From Pseudoalteromonas amylolytica (GTDB lineage: Bacteria; Pseudomonadota; Gammaproteobacteria; Enterobacterales; Alteromonadaceae), in contig NZ_MKJU01000037.1 of the NCBI RefSeq assembly GCF_001854605.1, positions 1 through 64,000 of the forward strand: a stretch of DNA of 64,000 nt, given 5' to 3'. Shown in pieces: positions 1 to 7,716 of the stretch; position 1 is the first letter of the stretch; each line of letters starts with the position of its first letter. The notes under the pieces were generated by a model. That model searched no databases. It saw nothing but the letters and a program-made list of their open reading frames with translations, and was not told the origin of the DNA. The position numbers and the translations under genes are program-made.

Positions 1-57
1 GAAACAGCGTCGATGATAGTGTGGCAGCTGCCATGTGAAAGTAGAACATCGCCAAGC
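1..57 (+). rRNA. rrf: 5S rRNA, 3' end only (cut by window start)
   Basis: The first 57 bases match the 3' third of gammaproteobacterial 5S rRNA: GAAAC, then CGATGATAGTGTGG, then CCATGTGAAAGTAGAACATC and GCCAAGC. Only the end is present, so an rRNA operon on the + strand must run in from the left. Compared with the second copy at 195-248, about five bases (CTGTA) are missing just before GCGTCGATG. This copy may therefore be a variant or itself degenerate. It is followed at once by a rho-independent terminator. Confidence 0.75.
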
Positions 58-69
58 ACCTAATTATAG

Positions 70-99
70 AAAGCCCGATTCGAAAGAGTCGGGCTTTTT
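70..99 (+). terminator. rRNA operon terminator
   Basis: A 9-bp stem (AAAGCCCGA / TCGGGCTTT) with a 10-base loop runs into a T tract, 13 bases after the 5S end. A near copy of the same terminator lies at 1501-1530. Confidence 0.85.
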
Positions 100-120
100 G
101 CTTTTTGGGGTTTTAAAAGA

Positions 121-194
121 TAGTCCCTTAGCAGCGGTTAAAGCAGCTCATTTCACCTTGCGCAAAAGCTACGGACTTCGTCCGTAATTTTGCA
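121..194. repeat. Hairpin-forming intergenic repeat, copy 1
   Basis: This segment contains the shared module CACCTTGCGCAAAAGC, then ACGGACTTCGTCCGT, then AATTTTGCA. It recurs almost unchanged at 384-435 and in diverged form at 1640-1746. Each unit can fold, because TGCGCAAAA pairs with TTTTGCA and ACGGACTTCGTCCGT is self-complementary. I see no gene in it. Confidence 0.6.
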
Positions 195-248
195 CTGTAG
201 CGTCGATGATAGTGTGGCAGCTGCCATGTGAAAGTAGAACATCGCCAG
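195..248 (+). pseudogene. Truncated duplicate of the 5S rRNA 3' end
   Basis: Positions 200-247 repeat positions 7-54 base for base over 48 bases. The homology to 5S starts slightly earlier (CTGTAGCG). The 5' two thirds of a 5S gene are absent; the sequence to the left is the hairpin repeat. It has its own terminator at 262-291. It looks like a partial rrn-tail duplication rather than a working 5S gene. Confidence 0.7.
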
Positions 249-261
249 GTCCTATTTAAGT

Positions 262-291
262 AAAAAGCCCATCCATTGTGATGGGCTTTTT
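262..291 (+). terminator. Second rrn-tail terminator
   Basis: An 11-bp stem (AAAAAGCCCAT / ATGGGCTTTTT) with an 8-base loop and a T tract lies directly downstream of the truncated 5S copy. Its sequence differs from the terminator at 70-99. Confidence 0.8.
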
Positions 292-342
292 GCGTTTTTG
301 GGTCTGTAGGTCGTGATAAGCGTAGCGCCATCCGACGTTTAA

Positions 343-506
343 GAGAGTCCCTCGGCATTCTATAACCCTCAGCATTCTATAAAATGGCTCACTTCACCTT
401 GCGCAAAAGCTACGGACTTCGTCCGTAATTTTGCACCCCAGCTTGCGCAAAAAGAGCGTATTCGCTTCGCTCACAGTCGCTAACCTTTTGCACCCTAGCT
501 TCGCGT
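343..506. repeat. Hairpin-forming intergenic repeat, copy 2 (two units)
   Basis: The same repeat as 121-194, here with two consecutive units. The first runs from CTTGCGCAAAAG through ACGGACTTCGTCCGT to TTTTGCACCCC; the second from GCTTGCGCAAAAAG to CCTTTTGCACCC. The preamble AGTCCCT...GCATTCTATAA... is also repeated inside it. No coding potential is evident. Together with the neighbouring segments it fills the gene-free stretch between the 5S copies and the transposase remnant. Confidence 0.55.
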
Positions 507-530
507 TCTGTCATTAAACATTTGTACTTT

Positions 531-549
531 AGCTGCCATGTGGGGGTAG
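531..549 (+). other. Short 5S-like scrap beside the transposase remnant
   Basis: AGCTGCCATGTGGGGGTAG matches the internal 5S segment at 26-44 at 16 of 19 positions. It abuts the 3' edge of the IS630 remnant. It may be another fragment of the rrn tail, but it is short enough to be chance. Confidence 0.3.
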
Positions 550-553
550 CCAC

Positions 554-1155
554 TTATGTGTGCCAACTTGTACCATCGATTATCACAACAGCATGTCTTC
601 CTACTGGTGTAGCTTGTGATATCTGACTCATGTGCAGCCTCATCGCTTCTTTATTTACGAATAGACTTACTAACGTTTTTGTGTAGCCTATGGCAGGGCA
701 TACTGCAGCAAATAAGTACCCATACTCAAACTGCTGTTGTTTTACAATCCTTGGCCGAGTGACTGTTCCAGCCCAAATGCGCGTAGTTGGATTTTGCTGG
801 CCAAATTGAGCTTCATCCTGAAACCATGCGTTGATACGGTCAAAGAGGAAGGTGTTCTGGTGTGTGAAGGCTCGTTTCCAGTTGGAAGTTTTTTTAAAAA
901 CTTCTTGGCTTTGTAATGATTGTTTTGGATGTTTCGAGCGACTTATGATCCAACTAAAACCAAGCTGCTTTAGTATTTTATAGACATGATTTAAGTGGTA
1001 ATGAACCCCAAATTCAGTGTTTTGAGACGTTTTGCAATATCGGTTCTGCTATTCTCCTCATAAAATAATGACACCGCGAGCAAGCGCATGTGTTTTTGTG
1101 CGGTTGGTTCTTTTCGAGAAAGCGTTAAAAGCTGTTCTGATATGTTTGAGTTCAC
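554..1155 (-). pseudogene. Decayed IS630-family transposase
   Basis: The minus strand, read from a GTG at 1155, encodes an N-terminal transposase-like helix-turn-helix segment (MRLLAVSLFYEENSRTDIAK), then runs into a stop. After a change of frame the reading continues through YHLNHVYKILKQLGFSW, then WFQDEAQFGQQNPTTRIWAG, then HAVVIIDGTSWHT before a TAA at 554-556. These match the IS630 catalytic core as I know it, including the first two acidic DDE positions (D of FQDEAQF and D of IIDG). The central part has lost sequence and the C-terminal third, with the last catalytic acid, is missing. It cannot encode an active transposase. No clear terminal inverted repeats were found. Confidence 0.75.
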
Positions 1156-1331
1156 GTTATTTAAGCTGTGATTTTATATAGGCTATATTAGAGCAGATAT
1201 TTAAGCGGATCGGTATTAGTACATTTTGTACCTGAAAAGGCTTTAAATTTTCATCATTGTGATAGGGTAAATAAGGGGATCGGTAAGCATTGAGGTCTCG
1301 CTTTTGTCAATTTTTCCAAAGGAGTGTGTGC

Positions 1332-1433
1332 ATGAAAATTATTCCTACAAGTCTTTTAAAGTTAATAACTGGAGGCGCTGGCAGCGCTGGTGCTGGGGGT
1401 GGGATTGAACCACCAAGTCCAGGGCAAGGCTAA
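1332..1433 (+). CDS. 33-residue peptide with double-glycine leader (bacteriocin/pheromone-like)
   Basis: An ATG lies 6-7 bases after a strong ribosome binding site (AAAGGAG, 1318-1324) and opens a 33-codon frame. Residues 1-15 (MKIIPTSLLKLITGG) fit the double-glycine leader pattern: GG at -2/-1, Ile at -4, Leu at -7 and Ile at -12. Cleavage after GG would release AGSAGAGGGIEPPSPGQG, an 18-residue peptide rich in Gly, Ala and Pro with no Cys. A short 5S-like scrap (about 1437-1454) and a terminator (1501-1530) follow, so it could be a compact single-gene transcript. No peptidase-containing ABC exporter or modifying enzyme is nearby, so processing would depend on genes elsewhere. Function unknown; the call rests on the binding site and leader pattern. 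Confidence 0.55.
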   Translation: MKIIPTSLLKLITGGAGSAGAGGGIEPPSPGQG

Positions 1434-1500
1434 GTTGTGCGAGAGTAGAATATCCTACTTGATAGGGAGCTACTTCGTAGAGAGATAAGTCTTAACAAGA

Positions 1501-1530
1501 GAAGCCCGACTTGAAAGAGTCGGGTTTTTT
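1501..1530 (+). terminator. Terminator after the small peptide gene
   Basis: The stem AAGCCCGACT / AGTCGGGTTT, loop TTGAAAG-type, with a T tract, differs only slightly from the rRNA terminator at 70-99. It appears to be a copied rrn terminator. Confidence 0.8.
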
Positions 1531-1607
1531 CGTGCAGAATCTTTGTGACCACGAAGTGGCGACACAGAGAGTTCTGCGCAAGGTGAAGTAAGCAACCTTC
1601 ACAGGTG

Positions 1608-1746
1608 CTAAGCCATAGCCCCTCAGCAACTGTTAAATTGGCTCATCTCACCTTGCACAAAGGAAACGCACTCACTGCGTTCGCTGTCGTTAATCCTTTG
1701 CACCCCAGCTTGCGCGAAAACCAAGGACTGCGTCGGTAATTTTGCG
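1608..1746. repeat. Hairpin-forming intergenic repeat, copy 3 (two diverged units)
   Basis: It carries the same preamble (AGCCCCTCAGCAACTGTTAAA-like), then CTCACCTTGCACAAAGG...CCTTTGCACCCC and GCTTGCGCGAAAACC...GGTAATTTTGCG. An inverted half-copy of the module (TGCGCAAGGTGAAGTAAG) lies just before it at 1575-1592, so the pair could fold into a long cruciform. The repeat runs up to the stop codon of the lipoprotein gene that follows. Confidence 0.5.
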
Positions 1747-1748
1747 TT

Positions 1749-2393
1749 TTAATTCGTTGTATTCATCTGCTCTATAAACTTGTTCGAATTTTCAATAGAG
1801 CGGTTCATATCATTAATTAATGACTGAATATCCGTTTGTAAGCTTTTGAACTCACCTCGAATGGCGGCAATAGCTTGCGCATTTAGATTGTGTTTTAGAT
1901 ACAAAACATTATCTTTGAGTGATGCTAACACAGGTTGCATTTTTCTTTCGCTGCTACGCATTGAGCGAAGCAATCTATCAAATTGTCTCTGTGTTTGTTT
2001 GAGCTTTTTATCACTTTCTCTTTTTAGCTTTTCGCTAGAATATTGCTCTAGCTCATCTTGCCATTCATCAAACAAAGCTTCGGCCACGTCTTCTACTTTG
2101 TCGATATTGGCACTGACTTTCTGCGCAGACGCAAGACTTGACTCGTAATCATCGTTTAGTTGCTCATAAACAGCCTGTAATTCTTTACCATCAAAATTTA
2201 TCAATGTGCTGAGGCGTTCGAGTGCAGATTGAAACTCTTGTTGTGATTCTTGTTGCGACTCTTTGGTATTTTCAACTCTATCTACAAGAATTTCACGCTT
2301 ATGAATCCCTACCTTTTCCATGGCGGAGTAGTATGCGCTCTGACACCCTGTAAGACCTAGGACGAGTGCGGTGATCAATGTGATACGTTTCAT
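1749..2393 (-). CDS. DUF2959-like lipoprotein
   Basis: Encodes 214 residues. The N-terminus (MKRITLITALVLGLTGC) is a lipoprotein signal peptide with lipobox LTGC, giving a lipidated Cys17 and anchoring in the envelope. The rest is strongly helical and charged (many Glu, Gln, Lys, Ser), with likely coiled coils at about 35-70 and 110-200. It resembles the DUF2959 family of gammaproteobacterial lipoproteins, whose role is unknown. It reads away from yihY, leaving about 85 bases for divergent promoters. Confidence 0.75.
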   Translation of the reverse strand: MKRITLITALVLGLTGCQSAYYSAMEKVGIHKREILVDRVENTKESQQESQQEFQSALERLSTLINFDGKELQAVYEQLNDDYESSLASAQKVSANIDKVEDVAEALFDEWQDELEQYSSEKLKRESDKKLKQTQRQFDRLLRSMRSSERKMQPVLASLKDNVLYLKHNLNAQAIAAIRGEFKSLQTDIQSLINDMNRSIENSNKFIEQMNTTN

Positions 2394-2478
2394 ATTAAAC
2401 CAGTTTGCTATTAATCTTGCTGTAAATTATGTAACTGATTGCTATGATGTGCAAAGAGTTTCCAAGAATTAGACGGCT

Positions 2479-3372
2479 ATGAAGGTTAGGGTTGAACAAT
2501 TGGTGGTGAAGGTGAAGCAACTTATTTTGATGCAACCGAAGTGGTGGCGAGACTACTTAAAACGCTGTGCTGAGGATCAGATCACGGTTAATGCTGGCTA
2601 TCTTGCATATGTAACATTGCTGTCTTTAGTGCCTCTAATCGCTGTCGGTGTAGCAATATTTTCTGCATTCCCAGGCTTTGAAGATACCCGAATCGCGATA
2701 GAAAATTTTATCTTTAATAATTTCGTGCCTACTTCAACAGATAGTATTAAGTCTCATATTAGTGCATTTACAGGCAATGCAAATCAGATGACAGCTGTAG
2801 GTATTGGCTTTTTAGCAGCTATAGCGCTGTTACTGATAAGAAATGTAGATGCAGCGCTGAACAGAATATGGCGGGTTGAGAAAAAACGCCCGCTCATGAT
2901 TTCTTTTGCAATTTATTGGATGGTTTTGACGCTTGGACCAGTGTTACTTGGCGCAAGCATAGGTGTGACCTCCTACATTGTTTCTCTTGTGTCTTTTGCA
3001 GACCAAGGGATCCCAGGCTTTAGCGGTTTTTTGCTAAAGCTATTACCCTATGTGATTTCAATGGCCGGTTTCATTATGCTCTATACTTTAGTGCCTAACA
3101 CGCGTGTATCATTTCGAGCAGCGGTTCCAGGGGCGTTGTTTGCGGCACTATTGTTTGAGTTATCAAAGAAAGGGTTTGCTGCATATATCAGCCACTTTCC
3201 TTCTTATGAAGTGATTTACGGCGCGTTAGCGACGGTTCCGATTCTGTTTGTATGGGTTTATCTATCGTGGATTGTAGTACTGTTAGGTGCTGAATTTACA
3301 GTTTGTTTAGGCGAGCATGAGCCTTGGTTTAAACACGACGATAAACAGATGGAGGAAGAAAGCACATATTAA
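2479..3372 (+). CDS. yihY: YihY/BrkB-family inner membrane protein
   Basis: A 297-residue polytopic membrane protein with about six hydrophobic segments. After the N-terminus come the family's typical stretch VNAGYLAYVTLLSLVPL (about residues 37-53), an inner segment AVGIGFLAAIALLLIRNVD and a C-terminal LFVWVYLSWIVVLLGAEFT. The BrkB/YihY family was once annotated as ribonuclease BN, but that was a misassignment; the real function is not settled. It starts a likely operon with the aminopeptidase gene 15 bases downstream and then dtd, an arrangement I know from related genera. Confidence 0.88.
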   Translation: MKVRVEQLVVKVKQLILMQPKWWRDYLKRCAEDQITVNAGYLAYVTLLSLVPLIAVGVAIFSAFPGFEDTRIAIENFIFNNFVPTSTDSIKSHISAFTGNANQMTAVGIGFLAAIALLLIRNVDAALNRIWRVEKKRPLMISFAIYWMVLTLGPVLLGASIGVTSYIVSLVSFADQGIPGFSGFLLKLLPYVISMAGFIMLYTLVPNTRVSFRAAVPGALFAALLFELSKKGFAAYISHFPSYEVIYGALATVPILFVWVYLSWIVVLLGAEFTVCLGEHEPWFKHDDKQMEEESTY

Positions 3373-3387
3373 GTAACGAGGTGAACT

Positions 3388-4329
3388 ATGGCACAGGGCT
3401 ATATCGTTGGAGAGGCATTGCGCAGTTTCCATTTGGCTGTTGGCGATGGGCATCAGATTTATGTTGAAGAGTATGGCAAACCGGATGGGTTACCTGTACT
3501 TGTCAATCACGGGGGCCCTGGGTGTGGTCTAAACCCAGAATCAACACAATATTTTAACCCAGAACGCTATCGAATCATTTTGTATAGCCAGCGCGGGTGC
3601 GGTGGTTCAACCCCTCATGAGTTGCACCATAATACACCTAACCACCTCGTTCATGACATGCTTAAGCTGCTAGATCACCTCGAAATCAACAAGACAGTGA
3701 TGGTTGGTGGTTCTTGGGGGGCAACATTGAGCCTTCTTTTTGCGCATAAGCACCCTGAGCGTGTTAAGGGCCTAGTGTTATGGGCGTCTTTTTTAGCTAC
3801 GGAGCAAGATTTACAGTGGTTATATTCCCCGCAAGGAGCTGGAGCACAGTTCTACCCTGAAAGCTATAATGCGTTCAGTCAGGGTCTGCAAAGTGCAGAA
3901 GATGTATTAGCTTATTACAGTGATGCTTTACACAGTGATGATGAGTTATTGCAGCATAAGGCAGCTCATCATTGGCACGAATGGGATAGACAGGTAACCC
4001 TAGCGGCTTCTTTGAGCAGATATCACTTAGAACATGCTAATTGTATTACACAACAGGCAAAAATAATGTGTCATTATTTCAGTTCCGAAATATTCGCCCA
4101 GTTACAGGATTTAGATACAGCGCCACAGGTACTTAAAGCGCTCCCTATTTGGTTTGTACATGGCAGGCACGATCTTGTATGTCGCTTTGCGCCTGTTCAG
4201 CGCTTAGCTGATGAGCTCAATGCCCAATTGTATATCTTGGACGGTTTAGGGCACAGTGGTGCCAGCCAAGCCTATTTTGAAGCAATACGCCGAGCTGCAG
4301 ATCTTTTAGCCTGTAAGCTGCACGCATAA
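3388..4329 (+). CDS. pip: Prolyl aminopeptidase
   Basis: An alpha/beta hydrolase of 313 residues, the normal length for proline iminopeptidase (family S33), which removes N-terminal proline from peptides in the cytoplasm. HGGPG at 41-45 forms the oxyanion hole. The nucleophile is Ser109 in GGSWGA; Asp262 (HGRHD) and His289 (GLGHS) complete the triad. The RGCGGSTPH stretch is also typical. An AACGAGGTGAA ribosome binding site precedes the ATG. It sits between yihY and dtd on the same strand. Confidence 0.93.
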   Translation: MAQGYIVGEALRSFHLAVGDGHQIYVEEYGKPDGLPVLVNHGGPGCGLNPESTQYFNPERYRIILYSQRGCGGSTPHELHHNTPNHLVHDMLKLLDHLEINKTVMVGGSWGATLSLLFAHKHPERVKGLVLWASFLATEQDLQWLYSPQGAGAQFYPESYNAFSQGLQSAEDVLAYYSDALHSDDELLQHKAAHHWHEWDRQVTLAASLSRYHLEHANCITQQAKIMCHYFSSEIFAQLQDLDTAPQVLKALPIWFVHGRHDLVCRFAPVQRLADELNAQLYILDGLGHSGASQAYFEAIRRAADLLACKLHA

Positions 4330-4406
4330 CACTAGAACGACTCTGGTGATTGTATATCGATTGGCTTATAGTGATGCACTTTGTCGATATTGTAAAAGGG
4401 GCGTCT

Positions 4407-4844
4407 GTGCAAGGCTTAATTCAAAGAGTATCGTGTGCCAAAGTTGAGGTGGATGGCGAGGTCATTGGTGAAATTAAAACGGGTTTAGTACTACTGTTGG
4501 GGGTGGAGAAAGAAGACACACAAGCACACGTTGCCAAGCTATTACATAAAGTAACTAATTACCGAGTATTTACAGATAATGATGGCAAGATGAATCTTAG
4601 CCTGAAAGATATAGCCGGAGAGCTGCTCGTTGTATCTCAATTTACACTTGCGGCTGATACACGAAAAGGAATGAGACCCAGTTTTTCATCGGCAGCGGTT
4701 CCAGAACATGCAAACGCGTTATATGAGTTATTTGTGCAGCAAGCTAGAGAGTTGGGTTTAAAGGTTGCAACAGGGCAATTTGCTGCGGATATGCAAGTGA
4801 CTTTGTGCAATGATGGGCCAGTAACCTTCAACCTTGCGGTTTAG
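4407..4844 (+). CDS. dtd: D-aminoacyl-tRNA deacylase
   Basis: Dtd hydrolyses D-amino acids from mischarged tRNAs. I chose the GTG at 4407, with AAAAGGGG just upstream, because it gives exactly 145 residues, the usual length, and the standard beginning (V/M)QGLIQRVSCAKVEVDG. The open frame continues upstream to an ATG at 4350, but that extension is not part of the family. The catalytic motif SQFTLAADTRKGMRPSF and the C-terminal NDGPVTF are both present. The 3' end overlaps the convergent gene's stop by 4 bases. Confidence 0.92.
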   Translation: MQGLIQRVSCAKVEVDGEVIGEIKTGLVLLLGVEKEDTQAHVAKLLHKVTNYRVFTDNDGKMNLSLKDIAGELLVVSQFTLAADTRKGMRPSFSSAAVPEHANALYELFVQQARELGLKVATGQFAADMQVTLCNDGPVTFNLAV

Positions 4845-5602
4845 CGTTTAATCGCGATGATGTGGTTAGCGTAGTCATCGACGGTTTCTACTTTTGGTTT
4901 TTTACCAAAATTAGTGATCAGTAAATGTTCTAGTCGCTGGCGTTGAGATGGATGTTCGGAAAGAAAGTTGATAAATAGCCAACCATCATCATTGAGTGCT
5001 GCACGTAACTGTCTGTAAAATGGGTGCTGAAACAAAAATAGTGGCGCATCCATTTCACTGAATAAATCAAGAATAATCCAATCATACCGCTTGCCTCCAG
5101 ATAACGCCGTATCGGCATCCATACAAGCTACACTACACCCTTGCTCGCCACGGAAGTACTTTTTATAGCAATGTACTATGTCTGGATTGTTATCTACGGA
5201 AAGTACCTTACATTCAGGGTAAATGGCATGTAGATAATCTCTGATTGCACCTCCACCTAACCCTAGTTCTAATACCTTATTGGGGGTGGGTAAATCTTGC
5301 CATATCGCTGCAAGAGTTTGTAAATGAGGAAAAAGGAGCTGCTCTGGGTGGTCTTTCTCCACTACAGATTGTAAGGTGTCGTTGATCAACAACCAGCGCA
5401 AGGTTTTGTCTTGCCGAACTTGTATGCTGACATTGCCATGCTTGTGCCAATAAAGTAAATGACCTAGTTGGTGGCTCTGTTGCACAAATTGGTTGGCGAT
5501 CGTGCCTTGGGCAGTCACAAAATTATGCATAGTAACATCAGCATAGCTCACGATCGTCGTAATGCCACTTTGTTCGGTAATTTTTACACTTGGCAATGGC
5601 AT
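4841..5602 (-). CDS. Spermidine synthase-like methyltransferase-fold protein
   Basis: 253 residues with a Rossmann fold. VLELGLGGGAIRDYL at about 112-126 is the nucleotide-binding glycine loop, followed by an acidic end of strand 2 (VLSVDNNPDIV) and a DWIILDLFSE segment matching the polyamine aminopropyltransferase superfamily. The N-terminal beta domain is short and the usual putrescine-binding residues are not evident, so it may be a relative rather than a true spermidine synthase. No speD-like partner is adjacent. It is convergent with dtd and its stop overlaps it. Confidence 0.7.
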   Translation of the reverse strand: MPLPSVKITEQSGITTIVSYADVTMHNFVTAQGTIANQFVQQSHQLGHLLYWHKHGNVSIQVRQDKTLRWLLINDTLQSVVEKDHPEQLLFPHLQTLAAIWQDLPTPNKVLELGLGGGAIRDYLHAIYPECKVLSVDNNPDIVHCYKKYFRGEQGCSVACMDADTALSGGKRYDWIILDLFSEMDAPLFLFQHPFYRQLRAALNDDGWLFINFLSEHPSQRQRLEHLLITNFGKKPKVETVDDYANHIIAIKR

Positions 5603-5687
5603 TCTACCAATAGAGTATGTTCAGTTTCTGTGATTTCTAGTATGGTCTATTGCTCATAGCCAAGAAAAATGAATAACAGGAGTATTT

Positions 5688-6581
5688 ATGTTTAAGGTTA
5701 GCTCACCACAAAGCAGTGAAGATTGGCAGGCCTATTACCAACTACGCTGGCAAGTTTTACGCGAGCCTTGGGGTCAGCCTAGAGGCTCTGAGCAAGACGA
5801 CTTAGAGCAAGAGTCTGAACATTTATACATCAAAGATAATGAAGGCAAAGTGCTTGCAGTAGCTAGGTTACACTTTAATACACAACAACAAGCACAAGTG
5901 CGCTATATGGCTGTTTCAGAAGCTCATCGAAGTCAGAACCTAGGCAGCCGATTATTACATGAGTTAGAGAAAATTGCTTGGCAGCAAAACGCAGAAGAGT
6001 TGGTTTTATTTGCCAGAGAAAGAGCGTTGGCGTTTTATGAGAACCATGGCTATCAGATGGTTGAAAAAGCGCATTTGGCTTACAACGATATCCAGCATTG
6101 GAAAATGGTTAAACAACGGCCCACTGAACCAGGCTGGTTTCGCCATCCAGAATGGACGCAAGTGTTACAAGATACTTGGAGAGAGTCGATACCTATTAGT
6201 GATGCGATGGGGATCAAGGTTGAGAGCTATACCAACTGGCAGTTTTCAACTCGTGCAGATCTAAAAGCGAATTTGAATCTTCACAACTCAATGTTTGCAG
6301 GCTCAATATATAGCATGGCAACATTAACGGGCTGGGGTGCGACTTATTTGGCATTAAAGGAAAAAAACTTAGAAGGGAACATAGTGCTGGCAGACGCTAA
6401 TATAAAGTACTTGAAGCCGCTCACGACTGCGCCAAGTGCTTCAGTCTCAATTGCAGATTGTCAGGGCAACTTTGAAGACCTTAAAACAGACGGCAAAGCA
6501 AAGTATATTGTACCTGTAAGGGTTCATGATGGTGATGTATTGGTTGCTAAGTTTGAAGGAACATTTGTAGTACTAAATTAA
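5688..6581 (+). CDS. Fused GNAT acetyltransferase / hotdog thioesterase-like protein
   Basis: 297 residues with two domains. Residues 1-140 are a GNAT acetyltransferase, with the acetyl-CoA loop at VSEAHRSQNLGSRLLHELE and the ARERALAFYENHGYQMV helix. Residues about 150-297 are a hotdog-fold thioesterase-like domain (LNLHNSMFAGSIYSMATLTG, then NIVLADANIKYLKPL). The same fusion occurs in Escherichia coli YiiD/FabY, implicated in starting fatty acid synthesis. An AACAGGAG binding site precedes the ATG. A 7-bp hairpin without T tract follows at 6599-6618. Confidence 0.85.
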   Translation: MFKVSSPQSSEDWQAYYQLRWQVLREPWGQPRGSEQDDLEQESEHLYIKDNEGKVLAVARLHFNTQQQAQVRYMAVSEAHRSQNLGSRLLHELEKIAWQQNAEELVLFARERALAFYENHGYQMVEKAHLAYNDIQHWKMVKQRPTEPGWFRHPEWTQVLQDTWRESIPISDAMGIKVESYTNWQFSTRADLKANLNLHNSMFAGSIYSMATLTGWGATYLALKEKNLEGNIVLADANIKYLKPLTTAPSASVSIADCQGNFEDLKTDGKAKYIVPVRVHDGDVLVAKFEGTFVVLN

Positions 6582-6598
6582 CACGCAAGCTTGCGATG

Positions 6599-6618
6599 GC
6601 CTTGTGTGTTCAAGGCCT
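6599..6618. other. Intergenic hairpin between convergent genes
   Basis: GGCCTTG, loop TGTGTT, then CAAGGCC, with the palindrome CGCAAGCTTGCG at 6585-6596 just before it. There is no T tract on either strand, so it may act as a weak or rho-assisted stop between the convergent fused acetyltransferase gene and the AraC gene. Confidence 0.4.
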
Positions 6619-6629
6619 GAAAAAATATT

Positions 6630-7439
6630 CTAAGGGCGTTTTAAGTATTGGCCCGGTGTACAATTAAACACTTTTTTAAAAGATGTATTGAAAGCTGAGC
6701 TAGACTCAAACCCAAGTTGTTCAGCAATATGCTGCTGGTTATGACCAGCTTCTATCATTTCTACTGCTCTTAATGCCCTTAATTTTTGTTTCCACTGACT
6801 GAAGTTCATTGCAAAGCTTTTCGTAAACAAGCGATTAAGCGTTCGCGTCGATGCACCAATTTCTTCACCCCATTGTTGCAAAGTTTTGTGGCATCCTGGA
6901 TTGGCGTGTAATTCACTGATGATTGGTAGAAGCCTGTCATCTTGCGCAGTAGGCATGAAAAATGAGCTGGTTGGTGCTGATTCAAGCCTATCTACAAATA
7001 CTTGGATAAAGCGCAGTGTTTTGTCATCAAGTGCATAGTCTGTCTCCCAAGCGCATATTTCCAATATCATTGCTTTTAAGAGTTCATCTACATGTAGCAA
7101 TTTTGCAGTGTTACCCAACAGTGGCGCATATTTTTCGTCGATATAAACACTTCTAAAATGTCCGCCATATCTGCAAAATGTTTCATGGGGTAAATTAGGG
7201 GGAAGCCATAGCGCTTGGTCTGGAGGGATCACAAAGTTTCCTTCGGGTGTCACAATACTGAGAACCCCGTTGCTGGTGTATGCAAGCTGTCCCCAGGTAT
7301 GCTGATGTGTCTGAACATGTTGCCAAGGTGGCATAGTACTGGCTCTTGGGTAAACCGGCCTACCTAAGCGTTTTAATTTGAAACGTGTTGCGATGCTATT
7401 CCAGTGAGCAGCGCTGCCATTGGGTTGGCTATTAACCAT
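6630..7439 (-). CDS. AraC-family transcriptional regulator
   Basis: 269 residues. An N-terminal cupin-type sensor domain (WGQLAYTSNGVLSIVTPEG, then FVIPPDQALWLPPNLPHE) is followed by an AraC DNA-binding domain from about 170. The latter has two helix-turn-helix units (TLQQWGEEIGASTRTLNRLF and IAEQLGFESSSAFNTSFKK) and ends in FNCTPGQYLK. AGAGG lies six bases before the start. It is divergent from the MFS gene at 7717 across about 280 bases, so it probably controls that transporter. The inducer is unknown. Confidence 0.88.
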   Translation of the reverse strand: MVNSQPNGSAAHWNSIATRFKLKRLGRPVYPRASTMPPWQHVQTHQHTWGQLAYTSNGVLSIVTPEGNFVIPPDQALWLPPNLPHETFCRYGGHFRSVYIDEKYAPLLGNTAKLLHVDELLKAMILEICAWETDYALDDKTLRFIQVFVDRLESAPTSSFFMPTAQDDRLLPIISELHANPGCHKTLQQWGEEIGASTRTLNRLFTKSFAMNFSQWKQKLRALRAVEMIEAGHNQQHIAEQLGFESSSAFNTSFKKVFNCTPGQYLKRP

Positions 7440-7716
7440 GCTAAGCCTCTACTTTCAGCATATACGTTACCTGACTTTAAGGCACTATAAGAGATTTTTG
7501 CTCTCAGGGTAAGATTTACTAAGATCCTTGCGTAAAAGCAAGTACGTATCAGTTTGCTATTTCTTACAAGGATGAAAGTAGCCACAGTAAAACACTGAAG
7601 ATTAATGTGCAATTTGTCCGAACTGATAAATTATCTGTCTATAAATTGGATTTTGGTCACATTAACTAGGCAGTAGAATGAAACTGCTTATTTAATGTGC
7701 TTGAAGGAAAATAATA

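Noticed and set aside
128..358. A 76-codon minus-strand frame across the second 5S copy
   Set aside because: It reads through the repeat, a terminator and the 5S fragment, with no binding site; not a gene.
4350..4406. N-terminal extension of dtd from the ATG at 4350
   Set aside because: It would add 19 residues not found in the family and lacks a binding site; the GTG at 4407 gives the standard length.
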